A program made the position numbers and the translations under genes. 64,000 nucleotides of DNA, from the NCBI GenBank assembly GCA_023376005.1, contig CM042157.1, positions 71,315,944-71,379,943 on the forward strand, read 5' to 3'. Origin of the DNA: Doryteuthis pealeii. Taxonomy: Eukaryota > Mollusca > Cephalopoda > Myopsida > Loliginidae. This document shows, one piece after another, positions 47,528-58,191 of this stretch. The notes beneath the pieces were generated by a model. The model ran no database searches. It had not been told where the DNA came from and worked only from the letters and a program-made list of their open reading frames with translations. Position 1 is the first letter of the stretch. The number at the start of each line of letters is the position of its first letter.

Positions 47528-47833
47528 AGTATTATTTGTATTATTCAGACTATTGTCCTCATCTTCATTGTTATCTGTACAACATTTCTGCTGATGTGCC
47601 CTTTGACCTTCAGGTATTTCTTGTCGGACTCGGAATAAAAAGTCAGGTTCAAAGTTCCGTGATGACTCCCGATTACGACAAGAAGGTTCCTGAGATGGAA
47701 AAGAATGTTTCCGAGTCTGAGAAAATTCCAGAGTCCAACAAGAAATACCTGAAGAAGGCAAGAGGGCACATCGGCCGAAATGTTGTACAGATAACAATAT
47801 AGATAAGGACAATAGTCCGAATAATACAAATAA
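47528..47833. repeat. Inverted repeat with hammerhead-like motif in each arm
   Basis: The left arm (about 47528-47640) and right arm (about 47700-47833) are reverse complements apart from indels (ATTGTTATCTGTACAACATT in both). The right arm on the plus strand reads CTGAAGAAGGC...GCCGAAATG (47750-47782), similar to a hammerhead core with a GGC/GCC stem. Such motifs occur in Penelope-like elements. The ORFs across the arms are not genes. Confidence 0.5.
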
Positions 47834-48750
47834 TACTAAAGGCAACTAAATCATCCCCAAATCTGTTAATGAGTTTGTTGGGATTGTCTGCCCTTTGCCT
47901 GGAAGAGTTATCTTCCCACTGGGTTTCCGTTTCCGACCACAGAGGGTCTTTATATTTAAGCGCTGGATTCAAACTTTCTCACCTTCTTTTCTCCTTCTTC
48001 TCGGGCTGAACAACATGGGTTAGACATTTGTGTCTACACCCCACCCTTGTGGGGCCTCTAGTCCCCACGTACGGACTAAGTCAGTAAGTGACTTCAACCC
48101 TATGGACCTTCCATAACCTCTTCTATGTTTTATATGTACATGTATGTAACTATTAAATGTGTCCTTTTATTATATCTTATTTGTAATCGATTATGTATTT
48201 CTAATTCATGTTATATGTTATTCCATGTTCCTGTATTAAAGTCCATCTTGTTATATGTTTAACACCCTTGTCAGAGTTTTGTTTGTTTCAACAAGTTTAT
48301 AACATTATTATAACCTTGAATCTTACAAGTTCTTGGCAATATAATTTCTTGATTGACTACAAACTAGGAAAATAAATTTCACTTGGAGATGCACTCTCAC
48401 CCACCATCTTTGGTTTCTTTGGTATCATTGTAATTTACACATCAAAGTCTATTAGAAAAGATGATAAAATGAAGACCTAAAATTTGCACAAAAAGTCAGA
48501 GTCGGAATAGTTTTAAAGTCACTATGGTTGATTTTAAAGGCTCATATTTCCGTCAATTCTTTGAGTTCTTTCTTTTGGTATCATTGTAATCTTTCTTTGG
48601 TATCATTGTAATCTACACATCAAAATCTATTGCCCAAGGACAAAAGACTATAGCCAGATTCCTTAAAGCCGTTCTTTAACAGATTGTCTATTATTATTTT
48701 TCCGGTCATTTTCAGTCGGTAACAGATTCTTCTGGTTCCAGTTTTAGTCA
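47834..48750. other. Non-coding stretch, possible LTR remnant
   Basis: 48000-48300 has a short GGGGTGTAGACACAAATG-like hairpin region (complement strand) and LTR-like composition with ATTAAAGTCC near 48235; no partner found. 48400-48620 has a short direct repeat (TTTGGTATCATTGTAATCT). No gene. Confidence 0.35.
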
Positions 48751-51700
48751 CGTTAGCTCTGCATATAATGCAATAATTCTAGATTTAATGTTTCCTGTAT
48801 TTTAAGGCTCATGTTCAATTCTATGTTTAATGTTTCCTGTATTTTAAAGGCTCATGTTCAATTCTATGTTTAATGTTTCCTGTATTTTAAAGGCTCATGT
48901 TCAATTCTAGGTTTAATGTTTCCTGTATTTTAAAGGCTCATGTTCAATTCTATGTTTAATGTTTCCTGTATTTTAAGGCTCATGTTCAATTCTAGGTTTA
49001 ATGTTCTTGTATTTTAAAGGCTCATGTTCAATTCTAGGCTTAATGTTTCTTGTATTTGAAAGGCTCATATTCAATTCTAGGCTTAATGTTTCTGTATTTT
49101 AAAGGCTCATGTTCAATTCTAGGTTTAATGTTTCCTGTATTTTAAAGGCTCATGTTCAATTCTAGGTTTAATGTTTCCTGTATTTTAAAGGCTCATGTTC
49201 AATTCTAGGTTTAATGTTTCTGTATTTTAAAGGCTCATGTTTCTAGTTTAATGTTTCCTGTATTTAAAGGCTCATGTTCAATTCTATGTTTAATGTTTCT
49301 GTTTGTAATTCTAGGTAATGTTATTTTAAAGGCTCATGTTCAATTCTATGTTTAATGTTTCTTGTATTTTAAAGGCTCGTGTTCGATTCTAGTTTAATGT
49401 TTCTTGTATTTAAAAGGCTCGTGTTCAATTCTATGTTTAATGTTTCTTGTATTTTAAAGGCTCATGTTCAATTCTATGTTTAATGTTTCTTGTATTTTAA
49501 AGGCTCATGTCCAATTCTAGGTTTAATGTTTCTTGTATTTTAAAGGCTCATGTTCAATTCTAAGTTTAATGTTTCCTGTATTTTAAAGGCTCATGTCCAA
49601 TTCTAGGTTTAATGTTTCTTGTATTTTAAAGGCTCATGTTCAATTCTATGTTTAATGTTTCCTGTATTTTAAAGGCTCATGTTCAATTCTATGTTTAATG
49701 TTTCCTGTATTTTAAAGGCTCATGTTCAATTCTAGGCTTAATGTTTCTTGTATTTGAAAGGCTCATATTCAATTCTAGGCTTAATGTTTCCTGTATTTTA
49801 AAGGCTCATGTTCAATTCTAGGTTTAATGTTTCCTGTATTTTAAAGGCTCATGTTCAATTCTAGGTTTAATGTTTCCTGTATTTTAAAGGCTCATGTTCA
49901 ATTCTAGGTTTAATGTTTCTTGTATTTTAAAGGCTCATGTTCAATTCTAGGCTTAATGTTTCTTGTATTTAAAGGCTCATATTCAATTCTAGGCCTGTAT
50001 TTAAAGGCTCATGTTCAATTCTAGGTTTAATGTTTCCTGTATTTTAAAGGCTCATGTTCAATTCTAGGTTTAATGTTTCCTGTATTTTAAAGGCTCATGT
50101 TCAATTCTAGGTTTAATGTTTTGTATTTAAAGGCTCATGTTCAATTCTAGGTTTAATGTTTCTTGTATTTTAAAGGCTCATGTTCAATTCTAGGCTTAAT
50201 GTTTCTTGTATTTGAAAGGCTCATATTCAATTCTAGGCTTAATGTTTCCTGTATTTTAAAGGCTCATGTTCAATTCTAGTTTAATGTTTCCTGTATTTTA
50301 AAGGCTCATGTTCAATTCTAGTTTAATGTTTCTGTATTTTAAAGGCTCATGTTCAATTCTATGTTTAATGTTTCCTGTATTTTAAAGGCTCATGTTCAAT
50401 TCTAGGTTTAATGTTTCCTGTATTTTAAAGGCTCATGTTCAATTCTAGGTTTAATGTTTCCTGTATTTTAAAGGCTCATGTTCAATTCTATGTTTAATGT
50501 TTCTTGTATTTTAAAGGCTCATGTTCAATTCTAGGTTTAATGTTTCTTGTATTTTAAAGGCTCATGTTCAATTCTAGGCTTAATGTTTCTTGTATTTGAA
50601 AGGCTCATATTCAATTCTAGGCTTAATGTTTCCTGTATTTAAAGGCTCATGTTCAATTCTAGGTTTAATGTTTCCTGTATTTTAAAGGCTCATGTTCAAT
50701 TTTAGGTTTAATGTTTCCTGTATTTTAAAGGCTCGTGTTCAATTCTAGGTTTAATGTTTCCTGTATTTTAAAGGCTCGTGTTCAATTCTAGGTTTAATGT
50801 TTCCTGTATTTTAAAGGCTCGTGTTCAATTCTAGGTTAATGTTTCCTGTATTTTAAAGGCTCGTGTTCAATTCTAGGTTTAATGTTTCCTGTATTTAAAG
50901 GTTTAATGGTTCAATTTTAAACGTTCAATTCTAGTTTAATGTTTCCTGTATTTTAAAGGCTCATGTTCAATTCTAGGTTTAATGTTTCTTGTATTTTAAA
51001 GGCTCATGTTCAATTCTAGGTCTAATGTTTCCTGTATTTTAAAGGCTCATGTTCCATTCTAGGTTTAATGTTTCTTGTATTTTAAAGGCTCATGTTCAAT
51101 TCTATGTTTAATGTTTCCTGTATTTTAAAGGCTCACGTTCAATTCTAGGTTTAATGTTTCCTGTATTTTAAAGGCTCATGTTCAATTCTAGGTTTAATGT
51201 TTCTTGTATTTTAAAGGCTCATGTTCAATTCTAGGTCTAATGTTTCCTGTATTTTAAAGGCTCATGTTCAATTCTAGGTTTAATGTTTCCTGTATTTTAA
51301 AGGCTCATGTTCAATTTTAGGTTTAATGTTTCCTGTATTTTAAAGGCTCACGTTCAATTCTAGGTTTAATGTTTCTGTATTTAAAGGCTCATGTTCAATT
51401 CTAGGTTTAATGTTTCTTGTATTTTAAGGCTCATGTTCAATTTAGGTTTAATGTTTCCTGTATTTTAAAGGCTCATGTTCAATTCTAGGTTTAATGTTTC
51501 TTGTATTTTAAAGGCTCGTGTTCAATTCTAGGTTTAATGTTTCCTGTATTTTAAAGGCTCATGTTCTTTCTGTATTTTAAAGGCTCACGTTCAATTCTAG
51601 GTTTAATGTTTCCTGTATTTTAAAGGCTCATGTTCAATTCTAGGTTTAATGTTTCTTGTATTTTAAAGGCTCATGTTCAATTCTAGGTCTAATGTTTCCT

Positions 51701-52380
51701 GTATTTTAAAGGCTCATGTTCAATTCTAGGTTTAATGTTTCCTGTATTTTAAAGGCTCATGTTCAATTTTAGGTTTAATGTTTCCTGTATTTTAAAGGCT
51801 CACGTTCAATTCTAGGTTTAATGTTTCCTGTATTTTAAAGGCTCATGTTCAATTCTAGGTTTAATGTTTTCTCATGTTCAATTCTAGGTCTAATGTTTCC
51901 TGTATTTTAAAGGCTCGTGTTCAATTCTAGGTTTAATGTTTCCTGTATTTTAAAGGCTCATGTTCAATTCTATGTTTAATGTTTCCTGTATTTTAAAGGC
52001 TCACGTTCAATTCTAGGTTTAATGTTTCCTGTATTTTAAAGGCTCATGTTCAATTCTAGTTTAATGTTTCTGTATTTTAAAGGCTCATGTTCATTCTAGG
52101 TCTAATGTTTCCTGTATTTTAAAGGCTCATGTTCAATTCTAGTTTAATGTTTCCTGTATTTTAAAGGCTCATGTTCAATTCTATGTTTAATGTTTCCTGT
52201 ATTTTAAAGGCTCACGTTCAATTCTAGGTTTAATGTTTCCTGTATTTTAAAGGCTCATGTTCAATTCTATGTTTAATGTTTCCTGTATTTTAAAGGCTCA
52301 TGTTCAATTCTAGGTCTAATGTTTCCTGTATTTTAAAGGCTCATGTTCAATTCTAGGTTTAATGTTTACTGTATTTTAAA
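48750..52380 (+). repeat. 43-bp minisatellite, about 84 copies
   Basis: The unit starts TTTAATGTTTCCTGTATTTT and continues AAAGGCTCATGTTCAATTCT then AGG. Copies vary by single substitutions (CCTGT/CTTGT, AGG/ATG, CATG/CGTG/CACG) and occasional deletions. Higher-order ordering of variants is suggested by the recurrent GGCTTAATG...TTGAAAGGCTCATATT pair. Each unit contains GTTCAATTC, which fits the core Pol III B box GWTCRANNC. The same unit occurs inverted at 54680-55405. Confidence 0.95.
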
Positions 52381-52383
52381 GAT

Positions 52384-52613
52384 CTGATCTCTCTGGTGAT
52401 CATAAAATATATACACAGATGGATGTATTTCAAACAGTTAAAACACCGCTCCTTAATGGCAGCTGGCAATGGCCTAGAGGTAAATGGATCGGACAGACTT
52501 AGTCAGTCGGATTTTGCTCCTGGTCGGAGTTAGTTGCTGTTTCTAGCCACACTGATGAGACCTGAAACGTCGAAAACCGGTGTCTGTTTGATGTCTATTA
52601 TCCCATATACATA

Positions 52614-52657
<44 letters not shown>

Positions 52658-54060
52658 ATTTCCTATGCAGTACACACATTTTAAAATGCCTATATTTTAT
52701 ATATTCAAGGGGAGGTAATTAAGTTGGATTTATTAGTACAATAAGCATAGTTTTCAGCCCACTAATAAATATTACTGATTCCAAATAAACCAATGCTAAA
52801 AGCTATCACCACATTTGTGAAAACTTTATAGATGAAAGGGCAGTTAGAGTTATGGCCCTTTGGAGATATTTAACCTGTGCTGCTGCTGATGGCAAGAGTG
52901 GTATGGGGAAGTATCAATTTTGGTCAGTAGCACTGCTACTGATGCCAAAGTGGTGGTGGAAGCTGAGGTATTTAAGCCCTCACAGAACCACTTCCAGCTT
53001 CTTTATCAGTTCAGTGGGCACTGTAAGGGATTCGTTTGTCAAGTCTCCTTTTTGGTTGGAGCTCGCATTGGATGTGTTCTTCCTAGCCATAAAGGCCAAT
53101 TTTTTAGGTATCTTTAGGGGGCCTATATTTGGCAGAAAAGAAGGGGAATTTTTCAGATTTTGATAGTTTCTATTTGCCGGAGAGCAAAGCATAGCTTCTC
53201 AGGGACTTAGTTTGTTTCAGGTTACTGCTCAGAGTTAAAAGAAGCAGAATTAAAGTTTTTTAAAACCAAGAAATACTATCGTTGTTGTTTCTAGTTATTG
53301 GTTTAAGTTATAAAAAGCAAAACTACAGGATGAGTAGGTCCTATTGAAAAAGATATTTAAAAAATTACTTGAACGAGTTAATTAATTCGCAGAAAACAGA
53401 GATATCCAAGACCGTTTTCATCTGAAGTGAGAAAATTCTTCAAAAGAACTCAAGACTTCTTTTTGCTACAGAGCTGGCATTTGTTCCCAAGAAAAACATT
53501 ACTTGAATGAGTTAGTTCCTTCATAGAGAACAGAGTTATTTAAGGCAGTTTTCATCCTAAAAGCACGAAGAAGAAATTCTTCAAAGAGGTTCAAAGTTTC
53601 CTCCTCTTTTCACGTTCGCTACAGAGCGGGCAAGCAGCAAGAGACTTTTACAATTACATTTTCCTACCACAAAGGACAGTCATATTTCGTAGCCACCACG
53701 AAGTGGCTCGTATTTTTATTAGACCAAGTTTATGGTGGCAAGTGAAAGAAAAAGGAAAATGCATTTTTTTATTATCTTTATTTTTATTGTTACTACTTGT
53801 ATTTTTTGTGTTTCTTTTTTAACTATTTTTTTATTGGTTACACAGGGGTTTTCAAATTCCCCAGCAAGTGGAATTATCTTGAAACAGATAGTTTTCTTCA
53901 GTTAATAAATAGTTATTTAGGCTTACAGCAGTATATTTTTGTTGTTTCTTTGTGTAATCTTTTTTTCTTTTTTTTTTTTTTTGTACTTACGTCGGACTCC
54001 GGCTAATATGCCAGAAATTGGTTTTATTTTGAGGTGCTAACCTCTAGGATAAAATTCTAA
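52384..54060. other. Spacer between inverted minisatellites
   Basis: Contains a (TA)n run at 52617-52655. The ACTGATGAGACCTGAAACGT motif at 52551 resembles a hammerhead core lacking most of stem II. The 103-codon frame at 52852-53163 has no recognisable domain. 53330-53640 has a loosely repeated block (ACTTGAACGAGTTA near 53367, ACTTGAATGAGTTA near 53501). Confidence 0.4.
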
Positions 54061-54066
54061 CATAGA

Positions 54067-54325
54067 GGGCCGGGTTAGCTCAGTCGGTAGAGCGTTAGGC
54101 TAGAAATCACAAGGTTCCTAGTTCGATACTGGTCCTCGCCAACTCAGCGTTATGAGTAGCACAGGGATCTGTGCGGTAAAGTAAGGAGCTGATGGCAGGT
54201 GTTGTGCTCCACCTCAGACGCCAAAAAACAATCTCCTTGGTCTAGCGCTAGTGAAAAGGGGATAGACTACCTCACTGATTGGCTGATACCGACATTAGGC
54301 TGCCCCGACGACTTTACTTACTTAT
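54067..54325 (+). repeat. tRNA-derived SINE
   Basis: The tRNA-like head has an A box TAGCTCAGTCGG (54076-54087) and a B box AGTTCGATACT (54120-54130) at normal spacing. A body of about 190 bp with no coding sense follows, ending ACTTTACTTACTTATTA. This is a SINE rather than a tRNA gene because of the long non-tRNA tail and imperfect head. Confidence 0.8.
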
Positions 54326-54432
54326 TAATTCGATACCGTCAAACCCTATAATATTACAATGTGCATTTTCTGATTTGTGTCTTATTTTGTTCCAATACTA
54401 AAATATAAATCAACCATCAACATTTAATGCAA

Positions 54433-54500
54433 CAGGTTATGGGCCCAGGCAAAACAAATTACACCTTGATGGAGATGAAGAATAATATGAATTATAGGAA
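54433..54500 (+). other. Copia-type primer-binding site remnant
   Basis: GCAACAGGTTATGGGCCCAG matches the copia junction pattern (LTR end ...AACA followed by GGTTATGGGCCC, complementary to the initiator tRNA-Met 5' half). A short leader/gag-like stretch follows and then similarity fades; no LTR is recognised upstream. Confidence 0.45.
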
Positions 54501-54679
54501 ATAAAACTTATGTCATGTTTGCGCTTACAAAAATTATCACCTATCATTGAATCAAATATAAACGTCAATAATGATAGCTCATATGAAGAAAAGAATGCCA
54601 ACATTATTCACATTGTTATTACAGTTTCTGAATGATAAAAGCTCATCATTAATAATAGAAGGCACAAAGAACAATGGAA

Positions 54680-55405
54680 AATGAGCCTTCAAAATACAGG
54701 AAACATTAAACCTAGAACTGAATATGAGCCTTCCAAATACAGGAAACGTTAAACCTAGAATTGAACATGAGCCTTTAAAATACAGGAAACATTAAACATA
54801 GAATTGAACATGAGCCTTTAAAATACAGGAAACATTAAACCTAGAATTGAACATGAGCCTTTAAAATACAGGAAACATTAAACCTAGAATTGAACATGAG
54901 CCTTTAAAATACAGGAAACGTTAAACCTAGAATTGAACATGAACCTTTAAAATACAGGAAACATTAAACTAGAATTGAACATGAGCCTTCAAAATACAGG
55001 AAACGTTAAACCTAGAATTGAACATGGGCCTTCAAAATACAGGAAACGTTAAACATAGAATTGAACATGAGCCTTCAAAATACAGGAAACGTTAAACCTA
55101 GAATTGAACATGAGCCTTTAAAATACAGGAAACATTAAACCTAGAATTGAACATGAGCCTTTAAAATACAGGAAACATTAAACCTAGAACTGAACATGAG
55201 CCTTTAAAATACAGAAACATTAAACATAGAATTGAACATGAGCCTTTAAAATACAGGAAACATTAAACCTAGAATTGAACATAGCCTTCAAAATACAGGA
55301 AACTTAAACCTAGAATTGAACATGAGCCTTTAAAATACAAGAAACATTAACATAGAATTGAACATGAGCCTTTAAAATACAAGAAACATTAAACCTAGAA
55401 TTGAA
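54680..55405 (-). repeat. 43-bp minisatellite, about 17 inverted copies
   Basis: Reverse complement of the 48750-52380 unit (GAACATGAGCCTTTAAAATA, CAGGAAACATTAAACCTAGA). Variants AACGTTAAA and CCTTCAAAATA are frequent here but rare in the large array, so the two arrays have diverged. Confidence 0.95.
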
Positions 55406-55519
55406 CACTTATTGTTCTTTGCCAATTGTTGCATGTGCACCTTTCATTTTCTTTGGTATCTCTGATGGAAAAGTGTTGTAAAACGTGGAAAGCGATAGGC
55501 AAACGTAACACCTATGACT

Positions 55520-55850
55520 CAGAATGTTAAGCAGCCAACAAACACTGGACACACTGGCTAGAAACTTCACCGATACACTACTTCTTGAAAACACAAGTCG
55601 GCCCCCATTAACAAGCATGCCCTTCTGACAAACTACGTGTCTCACTCAGTCAATGACATCATTACTGACTGTACGTCCTATGAAGAAGCTATAGAAAGGC
55701 TACACTCAACCTACGTAAAAACAAAAAATGAACTGTTCGCTCGGCATGTATTCGCCACTCAGCGACAGGAGTCGGGCAAAAACATTGGACCATTTTATAA
55801 AAACTCTTCGAACTTTAAGCAAGGATTTTCCAAGAGTATCGGTCCAGCTA
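55520..55850 (+). pseudogene. LTR-retrotransposon gag fragment
   Basis: Plus-strand frames read KHALLTNYVSHSVNDIITDC, TSYEEAIERLHSTYVKTKNE and LFARHVFATQRQESGK, continuing in a shifted frame as HFIKTLRTLSKDF. This is the capsid-region pattern I recall for gag of retrotransposons in invertebrates. It is cut at about 55855 by inverted copia sequence. Frameshifts and the missing N-terminus mark it as dead. Confidence 0.65.
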
Positions 55851-55857
55851 AGTCGCA

Positions 55858-56400
55858 ATGAACTAGCGACAATATCTCCATTTCTTTTTTCTTTAAAACT
55901 TTATTTTTAGTTTCAACCATTTTTTCCTGAACACATATATTACAGTTGGTTTTACATGAGGGGGTAAATTTTATTTTCATTCAATTCACTACTTTTGGCA
56001 GTTTTTTAATATCATTTATGTTGCAGTGTCCTAAGATTCTATGCCAGGTATTAATATCATATCTTGCAATCTTAGCAGAATTAATATTTTTTAAATAATA
56101 CAAACAGCCCATTCTTTTTATATTAAATATGGTGCCATTTGGGTAAATCAACTTTGATGTTTTGTGTCCAAAACTTATGTGGGCCCCAGAAGACGTGGCG
56201 GCTCAGACTGATAAAATGTATTGTTTAAAAGTGGGGATATACAATGCCCCTTTTAAAACGCATTCGCAAATTTGCCCCTTATTATTTTTTAAATATACAC
56301 ACGTGTCTCCGCGTTTTTGAACTAAGCCATTGGATTTGCTTCCATCCGCCATTAATAACAGAGTATTAAACGTATTAACTATTCTACAGCCCAAGCCGAC
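55858..56400 (-). pseudogene. Copia protease, GAG-pre-integrase and integrase start
   Basis: Minus strand, N to C: DGSKSNGLVQKRGDTCVYLK and GALYIPTFKQYILSV (56350-56205, protease C-terminal part), then GHKTSKLIYPNGTIFNIKRM and TWHRILGHCN (about 56165-56000, GAG-pre-integrase), then CNICVQEKMVETKNK and SLVHCDLAGP (55955-55860, integrase start). The copy is cut at 55858. At its other end, near 56400, it is fused to the RNase H end of a copia copy, which is the wrong order for one element, so a rearrangement has occurred. Confidence 0.75.
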
Positions 56401-56404
56401 AGGG

Positions 56405-56619
56405 CGAAATCATAAGTTTAATTTTGGCCCCCCATGATATCTTTTTTAAAAGTATTAAGTTTTATCTTGTTCAATGGTTTTGTGAACAGATCCGCAATAT
56501 TCTTTTCCAATTCTATATACTGCAAGAGTATTGACCCCTTTTTGATTTCATCCCTTATAAATTGATATTTTATATCAATATGTTTTGATCACTGGTGTAT
56601 GATGGGTTTTTTTGCCAGT
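56405..56619 (-). pseudogene. Copia RNase H, C-terminal half (split by insertion)
   Basis: Reverse complement matches 25230-25440 base for base in long stretches (GATATCATGGGGGGCCAAAA, and the DLFTKPLN coding part). The N-terminal half lies at 61267-61500, on the other side of the Gypsy-like element. Similarity to 25.4 kb continues through GGGCTGTAGAATA and stops at the chimeric joint near 56395. Confidence 0.8.
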
Positions 56620-56625
56620 AATATG

Positions 56626-57095
56626 TGTAGTGAGAGAGGAGACCTGCCTCGTGCAACACGGTGTGACGGAGAGGGTGGCGGGCGTGAAGACTTGCCGTAT
56701 TCTCGAAGGAAGCGGGCTAGGCTTTGCCTGGTGTGTAGAACTGACCTAGAGTCGAACCTGCTTCCTTTAGATTGTGAGAGCTGTGGACGATCGGTGAAGT
56801 AGGAAATGGCATAGTGGCCCGGATGTGGGTCATCGCGCCATGCTGGCGTGTGTCGCACGTGCTGCATGGACAATTATGAGTGAAGAGCCCGGATGTGGTG
56901 AAATTGGGGTGTATTTAAAGGACTGATTATCACAGACCAGGCAGAACAACTTGCAGTTGTATTTTGTTGTCGAGACGAGCGGGACGAAGACATAGTTTTG
57001 GATATTGGATTTTTGGAGCGAGATACAGTTGGGAGTGGTTGGACTGTCGATTGGAGCCTTGAGTCAGACTTGACTGTGACCCCCCCCCTGATTAG
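56626..57095 (+). repeat. 5' LTR of the Gypsy-like element
   Basis: About 470 bp, beginning TGTAGTGAGAGAGGAGACCT and ending at ...CTGATTAG. GTATTTAAAGG near 56911 may be the TATA element. Compared with the 3' LTR it differs by substitutions and a ~13-bp length difference near 56710-56730. I could not identify a convincing primer-binding site after it. Confidence 0.85.
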
Positions 57096-57118
57096 AAGCT
57101 ATTTCGGCTTTTTATACA

Positions 57119-57910
57119 ATGGCACAAATTCAACTTAGCCGTGATGTAATAAGGCCATTTACTGGTGAGGGTGATGTGGTGGCATGGCTGAAGAAGGTTC
57201 GCCTTGTGGCAAGACTACAGATGGTGGATGACGTGGCCAGCTTGCTGCCGTTATATTTGGAAGGAGACGCGCTGGCACTTTATATGGAAATGCCAGAGAA
57301 GGATCAGCAGGATATAAATAAAATAGAAGTGCAACTGAAGGAGGCATTTACGGATGGTTCCTTTTTAGCTTATAGGAAGCTAACCCTTGTTAAGTGGGAA
57401 GGTGAATGCGTTGACGTGTACGCAAATAGAATAAGGCAGTTGGTCGGATTGGCTGGATTCGAGGGAGTGGGGCTTGATAGGCTCGCAAGATTGGCTTTTG
57501 TTATGGGTTTCCCAGATAATATCTCAGTCGAGCTCCAACAGGCACCGAATGTTGAGACTCTAACAATGGCAGATTTGATGTCACGAGCTAGAGTGCTAAC
57601 TACTAGGGACGAAAACTGTGATGTAGCAGCAGCCGTAAGAACGGACACATCGACGTCCCAGCAAACGGGAAGTACCACCAAAGATTCACAAGTGCCGTGT
57701 AAATGTCCCGTATGTTATACGTGTGGTGGCCCCAACCACTTATCCCGGGATTGCCAAAGTCAACGTAATACTGGACCTATGAACACGAGAGCACAGGGCA
57801 AAATGCGTTGTTACCACTGTAATGGACTTGGCCACGTATCAAGAAATTGTCCGGGAAACGGATGCGGGGACAAGGCATTGTCGCCACCCTTGCCCCCGTC
57901 AAACCAGTGA
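57119..57910 (+). CDS. Gag of the Gypsy-like element
   Basis: 263 codons, intact, ATG at 57119. The first ~190 residues are a capsid-like helical region (for example AYRKLTLVKWEGECVDVYAN and LVGLAGFEG). Two CCHC zinc knuckles near residues 203-216 (CYTCGGPNHLSRDC) and 234-247 (CYHCNGLGHVSRNC) would bind RNA. It packages the element's RNA into particles in the cytoplasm. The end overlaps the protease frame by about 60 bases in the -1 frame; a slippery heptamer at 57853 is positioned for gag-pol fusion. Confidence 0.85.
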   Translation: MAQIQLSRDVIRPFTGEGDVVAWLKKVRLVARLQMVDDVASLLPLYLEGDALALYMEMPEKDQQDINKIEVQLKEAFTDGSFLAYRKLTLVKWEGECVDVYANRIRQLVGLAGFEGVGLDRLARLAFVMGFPDNISVELQQAPNVETLTMADLMSRARVLTTRDENCDVAAAVRTDTSTSQQTGSTTKDSQVPCKCPVCYTCGGPNHLSRDCQSQRNTGPMNTRAQGKMRCYHCNGLGHVSRNCPGNGCGDKALSPPLPPSNQ

Positions 57911-58191
57911 AAACTACATTACCAGTTGTTGGCGTCCGGATAAATGGCATGAAGTGTTCGGCACTCGTCGATACAGGATGTTCCAAAACGATAGGAAGCA
58001 CGAACTACTGTCGGGCATGGAGTAAGCGTGACATGGACATTACCACAATCGACGGCACATCCAAAGCATGTTGCGGAGTTGGGGCTGTGACAATTCACAC
58101 TGAAAAAGGGGATAGTGCTAAAATAGATGTTTTGGTAACGCGTGGAAAGCCGCTTGGTTACGACTTATTGCTTGGAATTGACGCGATATGA
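57847..58191 (+). pseudogene. Aspartic protease domain of pol
   Basis: About 114 codons in the frame used by reverse transcriptase. The active site is LVDTGCSKTI near 57966 (D-T-G with a Cys following), and the flap/second strand region is VLVTRGKPLGYDLLLGIDAI. It would mature the polyprotein as a dimer. An in-frame TGA at 58189 interrupts the link to reverse transcriptase. There is no need for an own start codon because translation would come from gag frameshifting. Confidence 0.8.
57853..57897 (+). promoter_or_regulatory. -1 ribosomal frameshift signal
   Basis: GGGAAAC at 57853-57859 is read G GGA AAC in the gag frame, the canonical X XXY YYZ phase. Six bases later a hairpin can form: GGGGACAAGG (57866-57875) with CCTTGCCCCC (57888-57897), nine pairs with one A-C mismatch and a 12-base loop. 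Slipping moves ribosomes into the protease/pol frame. Confidence 0.75.

Noticed and set aside
47408..47972. Several overlapping 90-145 codon frames on both strands
   Set aside because: They arise from an inverted repeat, so the two strands mirror each other; no domain is visible.
48750..52380. CRISPR-like array
   Set aside because: The repeats are contiguous 43-bp units with no unique spacers, in animal DNA; it is a minisatellite.
52852..53163. 103-codon open frame
   Set aside because: No recognisable motif, overlapping frames on both strands, no splice or start support.
53797..54006. Small membrane-protein-like ORF
   Set aside because: Phe/Leu richness comes from T runs; no homologous pattern or splice context.
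54068..54140. Functional tRNA gene
   Set aside because: A and B boxes are present, but the long non-tRNA tail and imperfect head fit a SINE.
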